A stretch of 26,028 bases of DNA from Spirochaetia bacterium (lineage in GTDB: Bacteria > Spirochaetota > Spirochaetia > Treponematales > Breznakiellaceae). This document shows positions 14,418-22,667 of this stretch, one piece after another. Below the pieces are notes generated by a model. The model saw only the letters and a list, made by a program, of their open reading frames with translations. It made no database searches and had not been told where the DNA came from. The translations under genes were made by a program, and so were the position numbers. Position 1 is the first letter of the stretch. Each line of letters opens with the position of its first letter. The stretch is from the NCBI GenBank assembly GCA_025997795.1, contig BNVB01000032.1, positions 1 through 26,028 of the forward strand. Direction: 5' to 3'.

Positions 14418-15140
14418 TTGAAAAAGAACGATGAAACAACAGAAGACAATACAGAACCAGGTTTTTCTGCAGAACAGAAGCCGGAAATGCCCGCAAGCCC
14501 GGTAAAACCTGCCCAGGACCCTGCCGGTCAGGCGGGGGGTAATCCTTCCGGTAAGGACAGTTCCGCCAATAACCCGGAAAATGTTATGGCCCCGGGCAAT
14601 TTGCCGGAAAATCCCCCGCCGGGCAGCGTAACCCTGTCCATAGAAGAAAAACTCGCCGCCCTGGAAGCCCAACTGGCAGAGGCCAACGATAACTACCTCC
14701 GGAAGGCGGCGGATTTTGAAAACTACCGCAAGCGGATGAACCAGGAAAAACAGAGCGCCATCGACTATGCCAACCAGACCCTGCTCCTGGATCTTATCTC
14801 CATTATTGATGACCTTGAGCGGGCTATCAAAGCGGCAGAAACCCAGCGGGAAGCGGCAGGCAGCGATGCGGAACAAATTGCCGCAAGTTTCAACAGCCTT
14901 AGGGAAGGGATCAGCATGATCGAAAAAAACCTTGTCTCCCAGCTGGAAAACAAGTGGGACCTTAAACGCTTCGATTCCGCCGGAGAACCCTTTGACCCCA
15001 ACCGGCACGAGGCGATTATGATGGAAAAATCCGCAGAACTGGACGAACCGGTGGTGGCGGAGGATTTTATCAAGGGGTACATTTTAAAAGACCGGGTAAT
15101 ACGGCCGGCGAAAGTCAAAGTCGTAATGCCCGAAAAATAA
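14418..15140 (+). CDS. grpE: GrpE nucleotide exchange factor
   Basis: Releases ADP from DnaK in the heat-shock folding cycle, acting as a cytoplasmic dimer. 240 aa. A proline/alanine/asparagine-rich acidic N-terminal tail of about 75 residues precedes the long dimerisation helix (EEKLAALEAQLAEANDNYLRKAADFENYRKRM) and the four-helix part with LLLDLISIIDDLERAI. The beta domain ends in the conserved RPAKVKVVMPEK. The tail is long but such tails vary widely. The start is a TTG at 14418, with AGGA at 14401-14404 rather far upstream; an internal in-frame ATG at 14487 would remove most of the tail but keep the GrpE domain. First gene of the chaperone operon, 45 bases before dnaK. Confidence 0.93.
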   Translation: MKKNDETTEDNTEPGFSAEQKPEMPASPVKPAQDPAGQAGGNPSGKDSSANNPENVMAPGNLPENPPPGSVTLSIEEKLAALEAQLAEANDNYLRKAADFENYRKRMNQEKQSAIDYANQTLLLDLISIIDDLERAIKAAETQREAAGSDAEQIAASFNSLREGISMIEKNLVSQLENKWDLKRFDSAGEPFDPNRHEAIMMEKSAELDEPVVAEDFIKGYILKDRVIRPAKVKVVMPEK

Positions 15141-15185
15141 ATCATTTTCTACCATAATTAGAGGCAGATAAAAGGAGAACACATC

Positions 15186-17141
15186 ATGGGAAAGATTATC
15201 GGTATTGACCTGGGAACAACCAATTCCTGCGTGGCAGTCCTGGAAGGGGGCGAGCCCGTGGTGATCCAGAATTCCGAAGGCGGCCGCACCACTCCGTCCA
15301 TTGTGGGCTTTACCAGCAAGGGCGAACGGGTCGTGGGCGCCCCCGCCAAAAATCAGATGATCACCAATCCGGAAAATACGGTTTACTCGATTAAACGTTT
15401 CATGGGCCGCCGCTATTCTGAGGTGAGCAACGAAATGAAGCTGGTTCCCTACAAGGTAACTGAGCAGGGCGACGATGTCCGGGTGGATATTGAGGGCAAA
15501 AAGTATTCCCCCCAGGAAATTTCCGCCTTCGTACTTCAAAAGATGAAAAAGACCGCCGAGGATTACCTGGGGGAAGCGGTGACCGAAGCGGTTATCACCG
15601 TGCCGGCGTACTTTAACGATGCCCAGCGGCAGGCCACCAAAGATGCGGGAAAAATCGCAGGGCTTGAAGTTAAGCGGATTATCAATGAGCCCACCGCGGC
15701 TTCCCTGGCCTTTGGCTTTAACAAAGAAATGAAGCAGGACAGGATGATCGCCGTTTACGACCTGGGGGGCGGTACCTTTGACGTGTCGATCCTTGAACTG
15801 GGTGAAGGGGTCTTTGAAGTTAAGTCCACCAACGGCGATACCCACCTGGGGGGCGACGATTTTGACCGCCGTATTCAGGAATGGCTTATTTCCGAATTCA
15901 AAAACGATACGGGAATAGACCTTGCCCAGGACCGCATGGCGTTACAGCGCCTTAGGGAAGCGGCGGAAAAAGCCAAGATAGAGCTTTCCGCCATGCAGAC
16001 CACAGAAATTAACCTGCCCTTTATTACCGCCGATCAAAGCGGGCCCAAACATCTGCAAAAAAGCCTTACCAGGGCAAAGTTTGAACAGATGGTGGCGGAC
16101 CTTCTTGAACGTTCCAAGGAACCCTGCAAAAAAGCCCTGGCCGATGCGGGACTTACCGCCGACGACATCCACGAAGTGATCCTTGTGGGGGGTTCCACCC
16201 GGATCCCCGCAGTACAGCAGATCGTAAAGGATCTGTTCAAGAAAGAACCCAACCGGGGCGTTAACCCCGACGAAGCGGTTGCCATTGGGGCCGCTATCCA
16301 GGGAAGTATCCTGGCGGGTGATGTAAAAGACGTGCTGCTCCTGGACGTAACTCCCCTGTCCCTGGGTATCGAAACCCTGGGGGGTGTGATGACCCGGCTT
16401 ATTCCCCGGAATACGACCATTCCCACCAGGAAAAGCCAGATCTTTTCTACCGCCGCCGACAGTCAAACCGCGGTCTCCATCCAGGTATTACAGGGCGAAC
16501 GGGAAATGGCCAACCAGAACCGTGTTCTGGGCCGCTTTGACCTGGTGGGCATACCACCGGCGCCCCGGGGCGTTCCGCAAATTGAAGTTACCTTTGACAT
16601 AGACGCCAACGGCATTGTTCATGTTTCCGCCAAAGACCTTGGTACGGGGAAAGAACAGAAGATCCGTATTGAAAGCTCTTCGGGCCTTTCCGACAACGAC
16701 ATTGACCGCATGGTTAAAGAAGCGGAACTGCACGCCGAAGAAGACAAGAAGGAGCGGGACAAGGCCGAAGCCCGGAACGAAGCGGATTCGTTGATCTACA
16801 CCACTGAAAAAAGCATCAAAGATCTGGGGGACAAGGTAAACGCCGCCGACAAGGCCAAGACAGACGAAGCTATTGCGGACCTTAAAAAGGCCCTGGAAAG
16901 CGGGGATATTCCCGCCATCAGGGAAAAGACAGAAGCCCTTAAACAGGCATCCTACAAAATTGCCGAGGAAATGTACAAACAGCAGGCCGCCCAGGGGCAG
17001 GACCCCAACATGGGCGGCGCGGACCCCGCGGGTTTTGGAATGAATGCCGGCCCCGGAATGGGCGGAGCTAACATGGGCGGCGGAGGACCTGAAACCAAGA
17101 GCGCCGAGGACGCTGACTACGAAGTCGTCGACGACAAGTAA
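15186..17141 (+). CDS. dnaK: Hsp70 chaperone DnaK
   Basis: ATP-dependent chaperone, 651 aa, full length. Nucleotide-binding domain from IIGIDLGTTNSCVAVLEGG, with the second phosphate loop VYDLGGGTFDVSILELG and the adenosine motif ILVGGSTRIPAVQQ. The linker DVLLLDVTPLSLGIETLGG begins near residue 380, then the peptide-binding domain, helical lid, and a glycine/methionine-rich tail ending EDADYEVVDDK, close to the usual EEVDDKK-type end. Shine-Dalgarno AAAAGGAG lies eight bases before the ATG. It works with GrpE and DnaJ encoded on either side; the dnaK stop region supplies the dnaJ Shine-Dalgarno. Confidence 0.98.
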   Translation: MGKIIGIDLGTTNSCVAVLEGGEPVVIQNSEGGRTTPSIVGFTSKGERVVGAPAKNQMITNPENTVYSIKRFMGRRYSEVSNEMKLVPYKVTEQGDDVRVDIEGKKYSPQEISAFVLQKMKKTAEDYLGEAVTEAVITVPAYFNDAQRQATKDAGKIAGLEVKRIINEPTAASLAFGFNKEMKQDRMIAVYDLGGGTFDVSILELGEGVFEVKSTNGDTHLGGDDFDRRIQEWLISEFKNDTGIDLAQDRMALQRLREAAEKAKIELSAMQTTEINLPFITADQSGPKHLQKSLTRAKFEQMVADLLERSKEPCKKALADAGLTADDIHEVILVGGSTRIPAVQQIVKDLFKKEPNRGVNPDEAVAIGAAIQGSILAGDVKDVLLLDVTPLSLGIETLGGVMTRLIPRNTTIPTRKSQIFSTAADSQTAVSIQVLQGEREMANQNRVLGRFDLVGIPPAPRGVPQIEVTFDIDANGIVHVSAKDLGTGKEQKIRIESSSGLSDNDIDRMVKEAELHAEEDKKERDKAEARNEADSLIYTTEKSIKDLGDKVNAADKAKTDEAIADLKKALESGDIPAIREKTEALKQASYKIAEEMYKQQAAQGQDPNMGGADPAGFGMNAGPGMGGANMGGGGPETKSAEDADYEVVDDK

Positions 17142-17155
17142 GGAATGGTGATACT

Positions 17156-18271
17156 GTGGCAAAACGCGATTACTACGAAGTACTGGGTGTACCCAAAAAT
17201 GCCTCCAAAGATGATATAAAGAAGGCTTATCGCAAACTTGCCATTCAGTATCACCCGGATAAAAATCCGGGGAACAAAGAGGCGGAGGACAAGTTTAAAG
17301 AAGCCACCGAAGCCTACGAAATTCTGGGGGATGATCAGAAAAAGTCCGCCTACGATCAGTTTGGTTTTGCCGGAGTAGACGGCATGGCCGGTCAGGGGGA
17401 CTTTTCCCAAACCTTCCGGGGTTTTGAAGATATCTTTGGGGATTTTTCCGGTATCTTCGATACCTTCTTTGGCGGCGGAGGCCGCCGATCCTCCGGTTCC
17501 GGCGGCGTCCGCCAGGGGGCAAACCTCCGGTACGACATCGAAATTCCCTTTAAAGATGCGGTGTTTGGTACCAAGGTGGAAATTCAGTACACCAAAAACG
17601 ACGCCTGCCCCACCTGTAAGGGAACCGGGGCCGCCAACGGATCGGGCAAAAAAGTCTGCCCGGTCTGCCAGGGTTCCGGCCAGGTCCGGCACAGCCAGGG
17701 GTTTTTCTCCGTGGCCTCCCCCTGCCACAACTGCCGCGGCGAAGGGTACATTATCGAACAGCCCTGCCGGGACTGCGGCGGCGGCGGAACCCAGCGGAAG
17801 CGGCAGAAAATTATGGTTACCATTCCCGCGGGGGTAGAAAACGGCAAAAGGGTAGCCATTCCCCGGCAGGGAGATGCCGGCCCCGGCGGCGGCCCCCCCG
17901 GCGACCTCTATGTATTTATCCGCATCAAACCCCATGACTATTTTGAACGGCAGGATTTGGACCTGTACTGCGCTGTCCCCATCTCCATTACCCAGGCCGC
18001 CCTGGGGGCAGAAATCCACGTTAGTACCCTGGACGGTAAAAACCTTAAGGTAAAAGTTCCGCCGGGCACCCCCAACGGCAGACTGCTCCGCATCCGTGAC
18101 GAAGGTGTCCCTTCCGGTACCAGGCGCGGCTCTTTCTGGATTAAGCTACTAGTGCGCGTACCGGAAAAACTTTCCAAACGGGGCCGGGAACTCCTGGAAG
18201 AATTTTCCAAAACCGAGGGAGAAAACGATTCGCCCAAACCTATAGCCCTGGCGGACATGGGAGAGCAGTAA
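17156..18271 (+). CDS. dnaJ: Hsp40 co-chaperone DnaJ
   Basis: Delivers unfolded substrates to DnaK and stimulates its ATPase. 371 aa, class I architecture: J domain 1-70 with His33-Pro34-Asp35, a glycine/phenylalanine-rich stretch about 70-115, four CxxCxGxG zinc repeats (Cys151/154, 168/171, 190/193, 204/207) and two beta-barrel substrate domains with DLYVFIRIKPHDYFERQ. The start is GTG at 17156, preceded by AAGGAATGG that overlaps the dnaK stop. The 3' end lies only seven bases from the stop of the convergent ATPase gene, so no dedicated terminator fits between them. Confidence 0.97.
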   Translation: MAKRDYYEVLGVPKNASKDDIKKAYRKLAIQYHPDKNPGNKEAEDKFKEATEAYEILGDDQKKSAYDQFGFAGVDGMAGQGDFSQTFRGFEDIFGDFSGIFDTFFGGGGRRSSGSGGVRQGANLRYDIEIPFKDAVFGTKVEIQYTKNDACPTCKGTGAANGSGKKVCPVCQGSGQVRHSQGFFSVASPCHNCRGEGYIIEQPCRDCGGGGTQRKRQKIMVTIPAGVENGKRVAIPRQGDAGPGGGPPGDLYVFIRIKPHDYFERQDLDLYCAVPISITQAALGAEIHVSTLDGKNLKVKVPPGTPNGRLLRIRDEGVPSGTRRGSFWIKLLVRVPEKLSKRGRELLEEFSKTEGENDSPKPIALADMGEQ

Positions 18272-18278
18272 CCGGAAC

Positions 18279-19448
18279 CTATCTAATTAGCCGTTTTTTC
18301 AGATCCGGCAGAGAAACTACATCAATTCCCCGCTTCATGGACCAGCTTTGACTTTGCGGACCGGGCGGAATAACCACAAACATGTGTTTTGGGTTTATAT
18401 CTTCCATGGCCAAATAGTTTCCTTTAGAAAGAACCGGGCTATAGGATGCTTTACACTCAATGGCAAAGGTATTCTGTCCAAGTTTTACCACAAAATCCAT
18501 TTCCGCGCCGTTTGAAGTCCGGTAATAAAAAAGTTCCGCACCGGGATACCAGCCTCTAATATGGGAAAGAACAAGCTGCTCCCACAGGGAACCAAAAGCG
18601 GGATGCCCGGAAATTTCTTCAAAGGAACGGAGTCCCAGGAGGGCGGCACAGATACCGGAATCTGCAATATAGATTTTGGGCGCTTTTACCAGACGTTTTC
18701 CCAGATTGGAAAAATATGGCGGAACCAGCTCCAGCATATAGGTGCTTGCCAGAAGATCAATGTAGCTTTTTGTTATTGCCGAACTGCGGTTAATAGAAGA
18801 GCCAAGCCCGGAATAATTCGCCGTACTTCCGTTAAGGTGGGCAAGCATTCGCCATAAGCGGCCCATGGCGGCGGGACTAAAAGCAGACCACTGCAAGAGG
18901 TCCCGTTCCAAAAAGGTGGTGATAAAATCTTCCCGCCACTGAAACGAGCTGTCTCTGTTTACTGCCATAATACTGCGGGGAAAAGCACCGGCGGTAAAAT
19001 AATGTTCAATGGTATAAGTGTCCGGAAGCTCATCAAACAAAAAGGGGGTAAGCCGCTTATAACTAATCCTTCCTGCCAGAGATTCGGAACTTTGTTTTAA
19101 TAGATCCCTGGCGGCAGACCCCAAAATAAGAAAACAGCCAGGCCTGTTCCATTCATCTACCAGACTGCGGATTAACGGAAACAGCTCCGGCTTTCGCTGT
19201 ACTTCATCAATACAGATAAGGTTTTGTTTTTGGGACATAAAGAACCATTCGGCATTTTCCAGTTTACGCATATCCGAGGGACGTTCCAGATCAAGGTAAA
19301 GCGTTTTGGGAATAGTTCTTATCAATTCTTTTACCAGAGTCGATTTTCCGCACTGCCGGGGCCCGGTTACCGCAACCACCGGAACAGTTTTAAGTCCTTT
19401 GTGTATTTCCCTTTCAAGGTACCTTTTTTGATACATATTACCATCCAT
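18279..19448 (-). CDS. DUF4143-type AAA ATPase
   Basis: A 389-aa protein of the AAA_14/DUF4143 family. Walker A GPRQCGKST lies at 29-37, Walker B LICIDEVQRKPELF at 77-90 (Asp81, Glu82), and sensor-like segment FLILGSAARDLL follows. The winged-helix part spans about 190-270. A C-terminal segment with NGAEMDFVVKLGQNTFAIECKAS resembles a PD-(D/E)XK nuclease core (Asp, then Glu-x-Lys). Cellular role is unknown; such genes are abundant, often accessory and sometimes linked to mobile regions. The ATG at 19448 lacks a Shine-Dalgarno; an in-frame ATG at 19436 is an alternative. A promoter with perfect TATAAT is upstream. Confidence 0.85.
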   Translation of the reverse strand: MDGNMYQKRYLEREIHKGLKTVPVVAVTGPRQCGKSTLVKELIRTIPKTLYLDLERPSDMRKLENAEWFFMSQKQNLICIDEVQRKPELFPLIRSLVDEWNRPGCFLILGSAARDLLKQSSESLAGRISYKRLTPFLFDELPDTYTIEHYFTAGAFPRSIMAVNRDSSFQWREDFITTFLERDLLQWSAFSPAAMGRLWRMLAHLNGSTANYSGLGSSINRSSAITKSYIDLLASTYMLELVPPYFSNLGKRLVKAPKIYIADSGICAALLGLRSFEEISGHPAFGSLWEQLVLSHIRGWYPGAELFYYRTSNGAEMDFVVKLGQNTFAIECKASYSPVLSKGNYLAMEDINPKHMFVVIPPGPQSQSWSMKRGIDVVSLPDLKKRLIR

Positions 19449-19487
19449 GCAAATTTGAAGTATGACTTATCGATTTACATGGATCCC

Positions 19488-19516
19488 ATTATAATGAAAA
19501 ATTTTTACCCGCACAA
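19488..19516 (-). promoter_or_regulatory. Promoter of the DUF4143 ATPase gene
   Basis: On the minus strand TTGTGC (19516 to 19511) and a perfect TATAAT (19493 to 19488) are separated by 17 bases. The start would be near 19481, about 33 bases ahead of the ATG. The -35 matches at only three positions. Confidence 0.45.
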
Positions 19517-19579
19517 GACCCCGGCCAGCCGTAGCCAGGATAATGAACAATAAACGCCGCGCAGGTTTAGAAACGTTTT

Positions 19580-20416
19580 TTACCACTGTACTATATGCGT
19601 AATCTGTTGATCCAGTAAAACTGCCGCCCCCAAAAAGGCGGTATAGACCCCAAAACCCACCAGGGAACGTTCCCTGACAATACGGAGCATAAGAACCACG
19701 GCGCCAAAACCAACTACAGCGGCGGCCAGGGTTCCGGCGATAAGGGCGGCGGGGCTGGCGCCTGCGATAAGCCCGCCGGCGGCGGCGGGGTTAACGCTCT
19801 GGAAATGGGAAACATCGTAGAGTTCCTTTATTTGCAGAACCAGGGCGCCCAGTATGGCCGGAATGGAAAGGAGAAAAGAAAAGCGGGCGGCCAGGTCCCG
19901 TTCCAGTTTCCGGGACAAGGCTCCGGACAGGGTAAGGCCCGATCTGGATACGCCAGGGGCCATGGCAATACCCTGGAGCAGTCCAATAAACACCGCATCA
20001 AACCAGCCCATTTCTGCGTCATTCCGAGGGCTGCCGGGACGGTGAAAAAGATACTCTGCGCCAAAGAGGGCCAGAGCGGTAAGCAAAAAGGCCTGGCCCA
20101 GCCATTTGCCGGAGGCAAAGGCATCTTCAATTTGATCTTTAAAAAGGAGCGCCATGATAACTGTTACCACCGTGGCCATGATTAAGAGGGCAGAAGTATG
20201 CTGGAAAGGGCGGCGGATAAGGTTCCACACATCCTCCCGCAAAACGACCAGCACGGCCAGGAGGGTTCCACAATGGAGCAGGGTATCGAAAAATAAACCG
20301 GGAATGGAAATACCCAGAATCTTTTGGAATAAAACCAGGTGGCCGGAACTGCTGACGGGGAGAAATTCTGTTAAGCCCTGGATTGCCCCCAGAAAGATCG
20401 CTTCAAAAATGCCCAT
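19580..20416 (-). CDS. uppP: Undecaprenyl-diphosphatase
   Basis: Membrane phosphatase of the BacA/UppP family that converts undecaprenyl diphosphate to the monophosphate, recycling the lipid carrier for peptidoglycan and other wall polymers; overproduction gives bacitracin resistance in other bacteria. 278 aa, with about eight hydrophobic segments. The two catalytic motifs are QGLTEFLPVSSSGHL (residues 13-27, with the EFLPVSSSGH core) and PGVSRSGLT in the middle. Shine-Dalgarno-like GGGGGCAGG precedes the ATG. It starts 15 bases after the stop of the lipoprotein gene upstream and is probably co-transcribed with it. No clear terminator follows. Confidence 0.95.
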   Translation of the reverse strand: MGIFEAIFLGAIQGLTEFLPVSSSGHLVLFQKILGISIPGLFFDTLLHCGTLLAVLVVLREDVWNLIRRPFQHTSALLIMATVVTVIMALLFKDQIEDAFASGKWLGQAFLLTALALFGAEYLFHRPGSPRNDAEMGWFDAVFIGLLQGIAMAPGVSRSGLTLSGALSRKLERDLAARFSFLLSIPAILGALVLQIKELYDVSHFQSVNPAAAGGLIAGASPAALIAGTLAAAVVGFGAVVLMLRIVRERSLVGFGVYTAFLGAAVLLDQQITHIVQW

Positions 20417-20431
20417 GTACCTGCCCCCTGC

Positions 20432-21373
20432 TTATCTAATGATAACCCATTTGCCGTCTATTTTTGCAAAGTACAGGTCCAGATCGTAGCGGGCGGCTTT
20501 TCCGTTTTCCCGGTAGTTGATTACCAGGGCCGGTTCGGGGAACCCGATCCGCCCCTGGACCAGCCGCACCGCCCGGCCGTCTGCTATGGAAAAAAAGCTG
20601 TAACGTCCGGTGAATGGCCTTACCGCATACGCTTCTTTGTTCATTAATTCCTGGTATGAGGCGTCTGCCCTATTCCGCAGGGTTGTGGGACTGGTAAAAC
20701 GGGCCATGGCCAGATCGGTGTACTTTGTCCTAAAGAGACTGTCGATTCCGGATATATTTTTTTCGGTAAAGGCCCTGCGCAGATTTTCTGCCAGGGCGGT
20801 AATTTCGTTTTGATCGCCCCGGGGAAGAACCCCCGCAGAAGAAATGACCCGTTCCGCCCGTTCCAGCTGTACCCGGGGGAAACCATCGGCCTTGAAGTTT
20901 TCTTTAAAAGTATAATTGCCCGAACCAAGGTTATCGGACACTCCGGAGGCGGGCCAGCGGAAATCCTTTATTGGCGTATCGTTGGCAAACAGCCGGAAAC
21001 GGGCGGTACTGCCGGGAACAAAACGCACGGCTTCGGGCCAAAACAGATCTACCATAATTTCGTTGTTACCCGAAACCATCCAGTCATTTATCTCTGCACG
21101 GGAAGAAACGGGGCCGCCGCCTTCGCCGGAAAGCAGGACAGCGCCGTTTATTAAAAGGGTAAAACCCGGCATTTGGGAAGCGGCTTCTACACTGTAATGC
21201 CGGCCCCGCCGGGGGGGAGCGGCAGTACGGGCCGGTGTAACGGGTTTCTGTGGGGCCGGCCTTTGTGCGGCGGGCCTTGGTGTCCGGGCAGATGCGGACC
21301 CGCCCTGTGTAGTACAGGCGGAGGCCATTACAAGAGCCAGCAGGGCCGGTACAATTTTCCATAGCTTTCGCAT
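20432..21373 (-). CDS. Putative lipoprotein of unknown function
   Basis: A 313-aa protein with signal peptide MRKLWKIVPALLALVMASAC, where VMASAC is a relaxed lipobox of the kind tolerated in spirochaetes (lipidated Cys20). A proline/alanine/arginine-rich linker, about residues 25-60, follows. Then comes a beta-rich domain (PGFTLLINGAVLLSG, NNEIMVDLFWPEAVRFVPGSTARFRLFAND), and a C-terminal alpha+beta part ending YDLDLYFAKIDGKWVIIR, reminiscent of NTF2-like folds, although this is only an impression. I chose 21373 over an upstream in-frame ATG at 21436 because the signal peptide begins here and 21436 lies inside the terminator region. A TATAAT six bases before the ATG suggests a leaderless start. 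It lies just upstream of uppP; the link to envelope maintenance is inferred only. Confidence 0.65.
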   Translation of the reverse strand: MRKLWKIVPALLALVMASACTTQGGSASARTPRPAAQRPAPQKPVTPARTAAPPRRGRHYSVEAASQMPGFTLLINGAVLLSGEGGGPVSSRAEINDWMVSGNNEIMVDLFWPEAVRFVPGSTARFRLFANDTPIKDFRWPASGVSDNLGSGNYTFKENFKADGFPRVQLERAERVISSAGVLPRGDQNEITALAENLRRAFTEKNISGIDSLFRTKYTDLAMARFTSPTTLRNRADASYQELMNKEAYAVRPFTGRYSFFSIADGRAVRLVQGRIGFPEPALVINYRENGKAARYDLDLYFAKIDGKWVIIR

Positions 21374-21382
21374 AGTCGTATT

Positions 21383-21422
21383 ATAACAAAGAAAAGCCGG
21401 TTTGGTTACCCCATACCGGCTT
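21383..21422 (-). terminator. Rho-independent terminator after the multiple-sugar importer
   Basis: On the minus strand AAGCCGGT (21422 to 21415) pairs perfectly with ACCGGCTT (21401 to 21394) around a 13-base loop, followed by TTTTCTTTG. It lies eleven bases after the permease stop and ends the ChvE-GguA-GguB operon. The U-rich tail runs into the TATAAT preceding the lipoprotein gene. Confidence 0.75.
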
Positions 21423-21432
21423 CTACAGTACA

Positions 21433-22635
21433 TCAACCTAAACCAGATTTGCGGCGGGTATATACATCGTAGAACACCGCCAGAAGCAGAATAAGGGCCT
21501 TAACCACATACTGATAGTGGTTCCCCAGGTTCATAAGGGACATACCATTGTTGATGGCGGACATTACCAGGCCCCCTACAATGACCCCCACCACAGAACC
21601 AATACCGCCGGAAGCGGAAACACCGCCGATATAACAGGCCGCAATAGCATCCATTTCAAATGCGTTTCCCGCCTGAGGCAGGGCGCTGTTCATATATGCG
21701 GTAGAAACAACCGCCGCCAGACCGGTTAGGAGGCCCATGATACAAAATACAATAAAAGAGATCATTTCGGAGTTAATACCCGACAGTTTGGCAGACCGGG
21801 CATTACCGCCAACGGCAAAGATGTAACGGCCCAATACGGTATTTTTGAGGATAAAGTTGAAAACACCCACGGTAAGTCCCAGGACAATCACAACAACGGG
21901 AAGACCGCGGTATACGGCAAAACGTTCTCCCAATACCAAAACCAGGAGGCTTATCAGCGCCAGTTTGGCAATAAAGAGCGGCTGGGGAATAACTTCAAAA
22001 CCATTGGCTATTTTGGTTTTGCGGCCGGTAAATTCCGCAATCCAGAAAATAATAATGATAAGCGCCGCCAACACCAGCGCCGCCGGAAAATGTCCCAGCA
22101 CAATCGGCGGCAGATTTAGGAGTTCATCCACCGTTCCGGTGGCAATGTAGGAATACCCTTCGTCGTTAAAACTTACCGGGTTTACATTGGTTACGATGTA
22201 CGTTAAACCCCGGAAGAGCATCATACCCGCCAGGGTAACAATAAAAGCCGGTACCTTGGGGTAAGCTATAAACCAGCCCTGGAAAGCGCCAACCGCCAGC
22301 CCCATAACAAGAGAGGCCAAAACAGTAATAGGCATTCCTACGCCGGTATTATAGATAAAACCGCTTAATGCGCCGATAAAGGCACAAACCGAACCAACCG
22401 AAAGGTCAATGCCCAGGATGATAATACACTGGACCATGCCAACCGCCAGAATAAGTACATAACTGTACTGGAAAAAAATGTTGGTAATGTTCCGGCCGGA
22501 AAAATTCCTCCAGTTGGACAGGGGACCAAAGAGAATCATGATCAACGCCAACATGATAAACATGGAATAGTTCCTGAAGTTGTTTTTGATCAATGACCGC
22601 GAATTTACCGTATGAATGACCTTACTGTCGCTCAT
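21433..22635 (-). CDS. gguB: Multiple-sugar ABC permease, GguB/MmsB-like
   Basis: A 400-aa CUT2 permease with about ten hydrophobic segments, longer than RbsC-type permeases, as is typical for the xylose/multiple-sugar (XylH/GguB) branch. The hallmark CIIILGIDLSVGSVCAF segment lies at about residues 65-81. The coupling segment GGNARSAKLSGINSEMISF and glycine-rich YIGGVSASGGIGSVVGVIVGG are in the second half, and the C-terminus is the basic DVYTRRKSG. Shine-Dalgarno AAGGAG precedes the ATG. The gap to the upstream ATPase gene is 32 bases. Acts with the ATPase at 22668-24191 and the ChvE-like binding protein. Confidence 0.9.
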   Translation of the reverse strand: MSDSKVIHTVNSRSLIKNNFRNYSMFIMLALIMILFGPLSNWRNFSGRNITNIFFQYSYVLILAVGMVQCIIILGIDLSVGSVCAFIGALSGFIYNTGVGMPITVLASLVMGLAVGAFQGWFIAYPKVPAFIVTLAGMMLFRGLTYIVTNVNPVSFNDEGYSYIATGTVDELLNLPPIVLGHFPAALVLAALIIIIFWIAEFTGRKTKIANGFEVIPQPLFIAKLALISLLVLVLGERFAVYRGLPVVVIVLGLTVGVFNFILKNTVLGRYIFAVGGNARSAKLSGINSEMISFIVFCIMGLLTGLAAVVSTAYMNSALPQAGNAFEMDAIAACYIGGVSASGGIGSVVGVIVGGLVMSAINNGMSLMNLGNHYQYVVKALILLLAVFYDVYTRRKSGLG

Positions 22636-22667
22636 GTATGCACTCCTTGTTTATGTCTTTTGGCTTG

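Noticed and set aside
18272..18305. Terminator between dnaJ and the convergent ATPase gene
   Set aside because: A CGG/CCG pairing before a T6 run gives only a 3-bp stem with a long loop, too weak to call.
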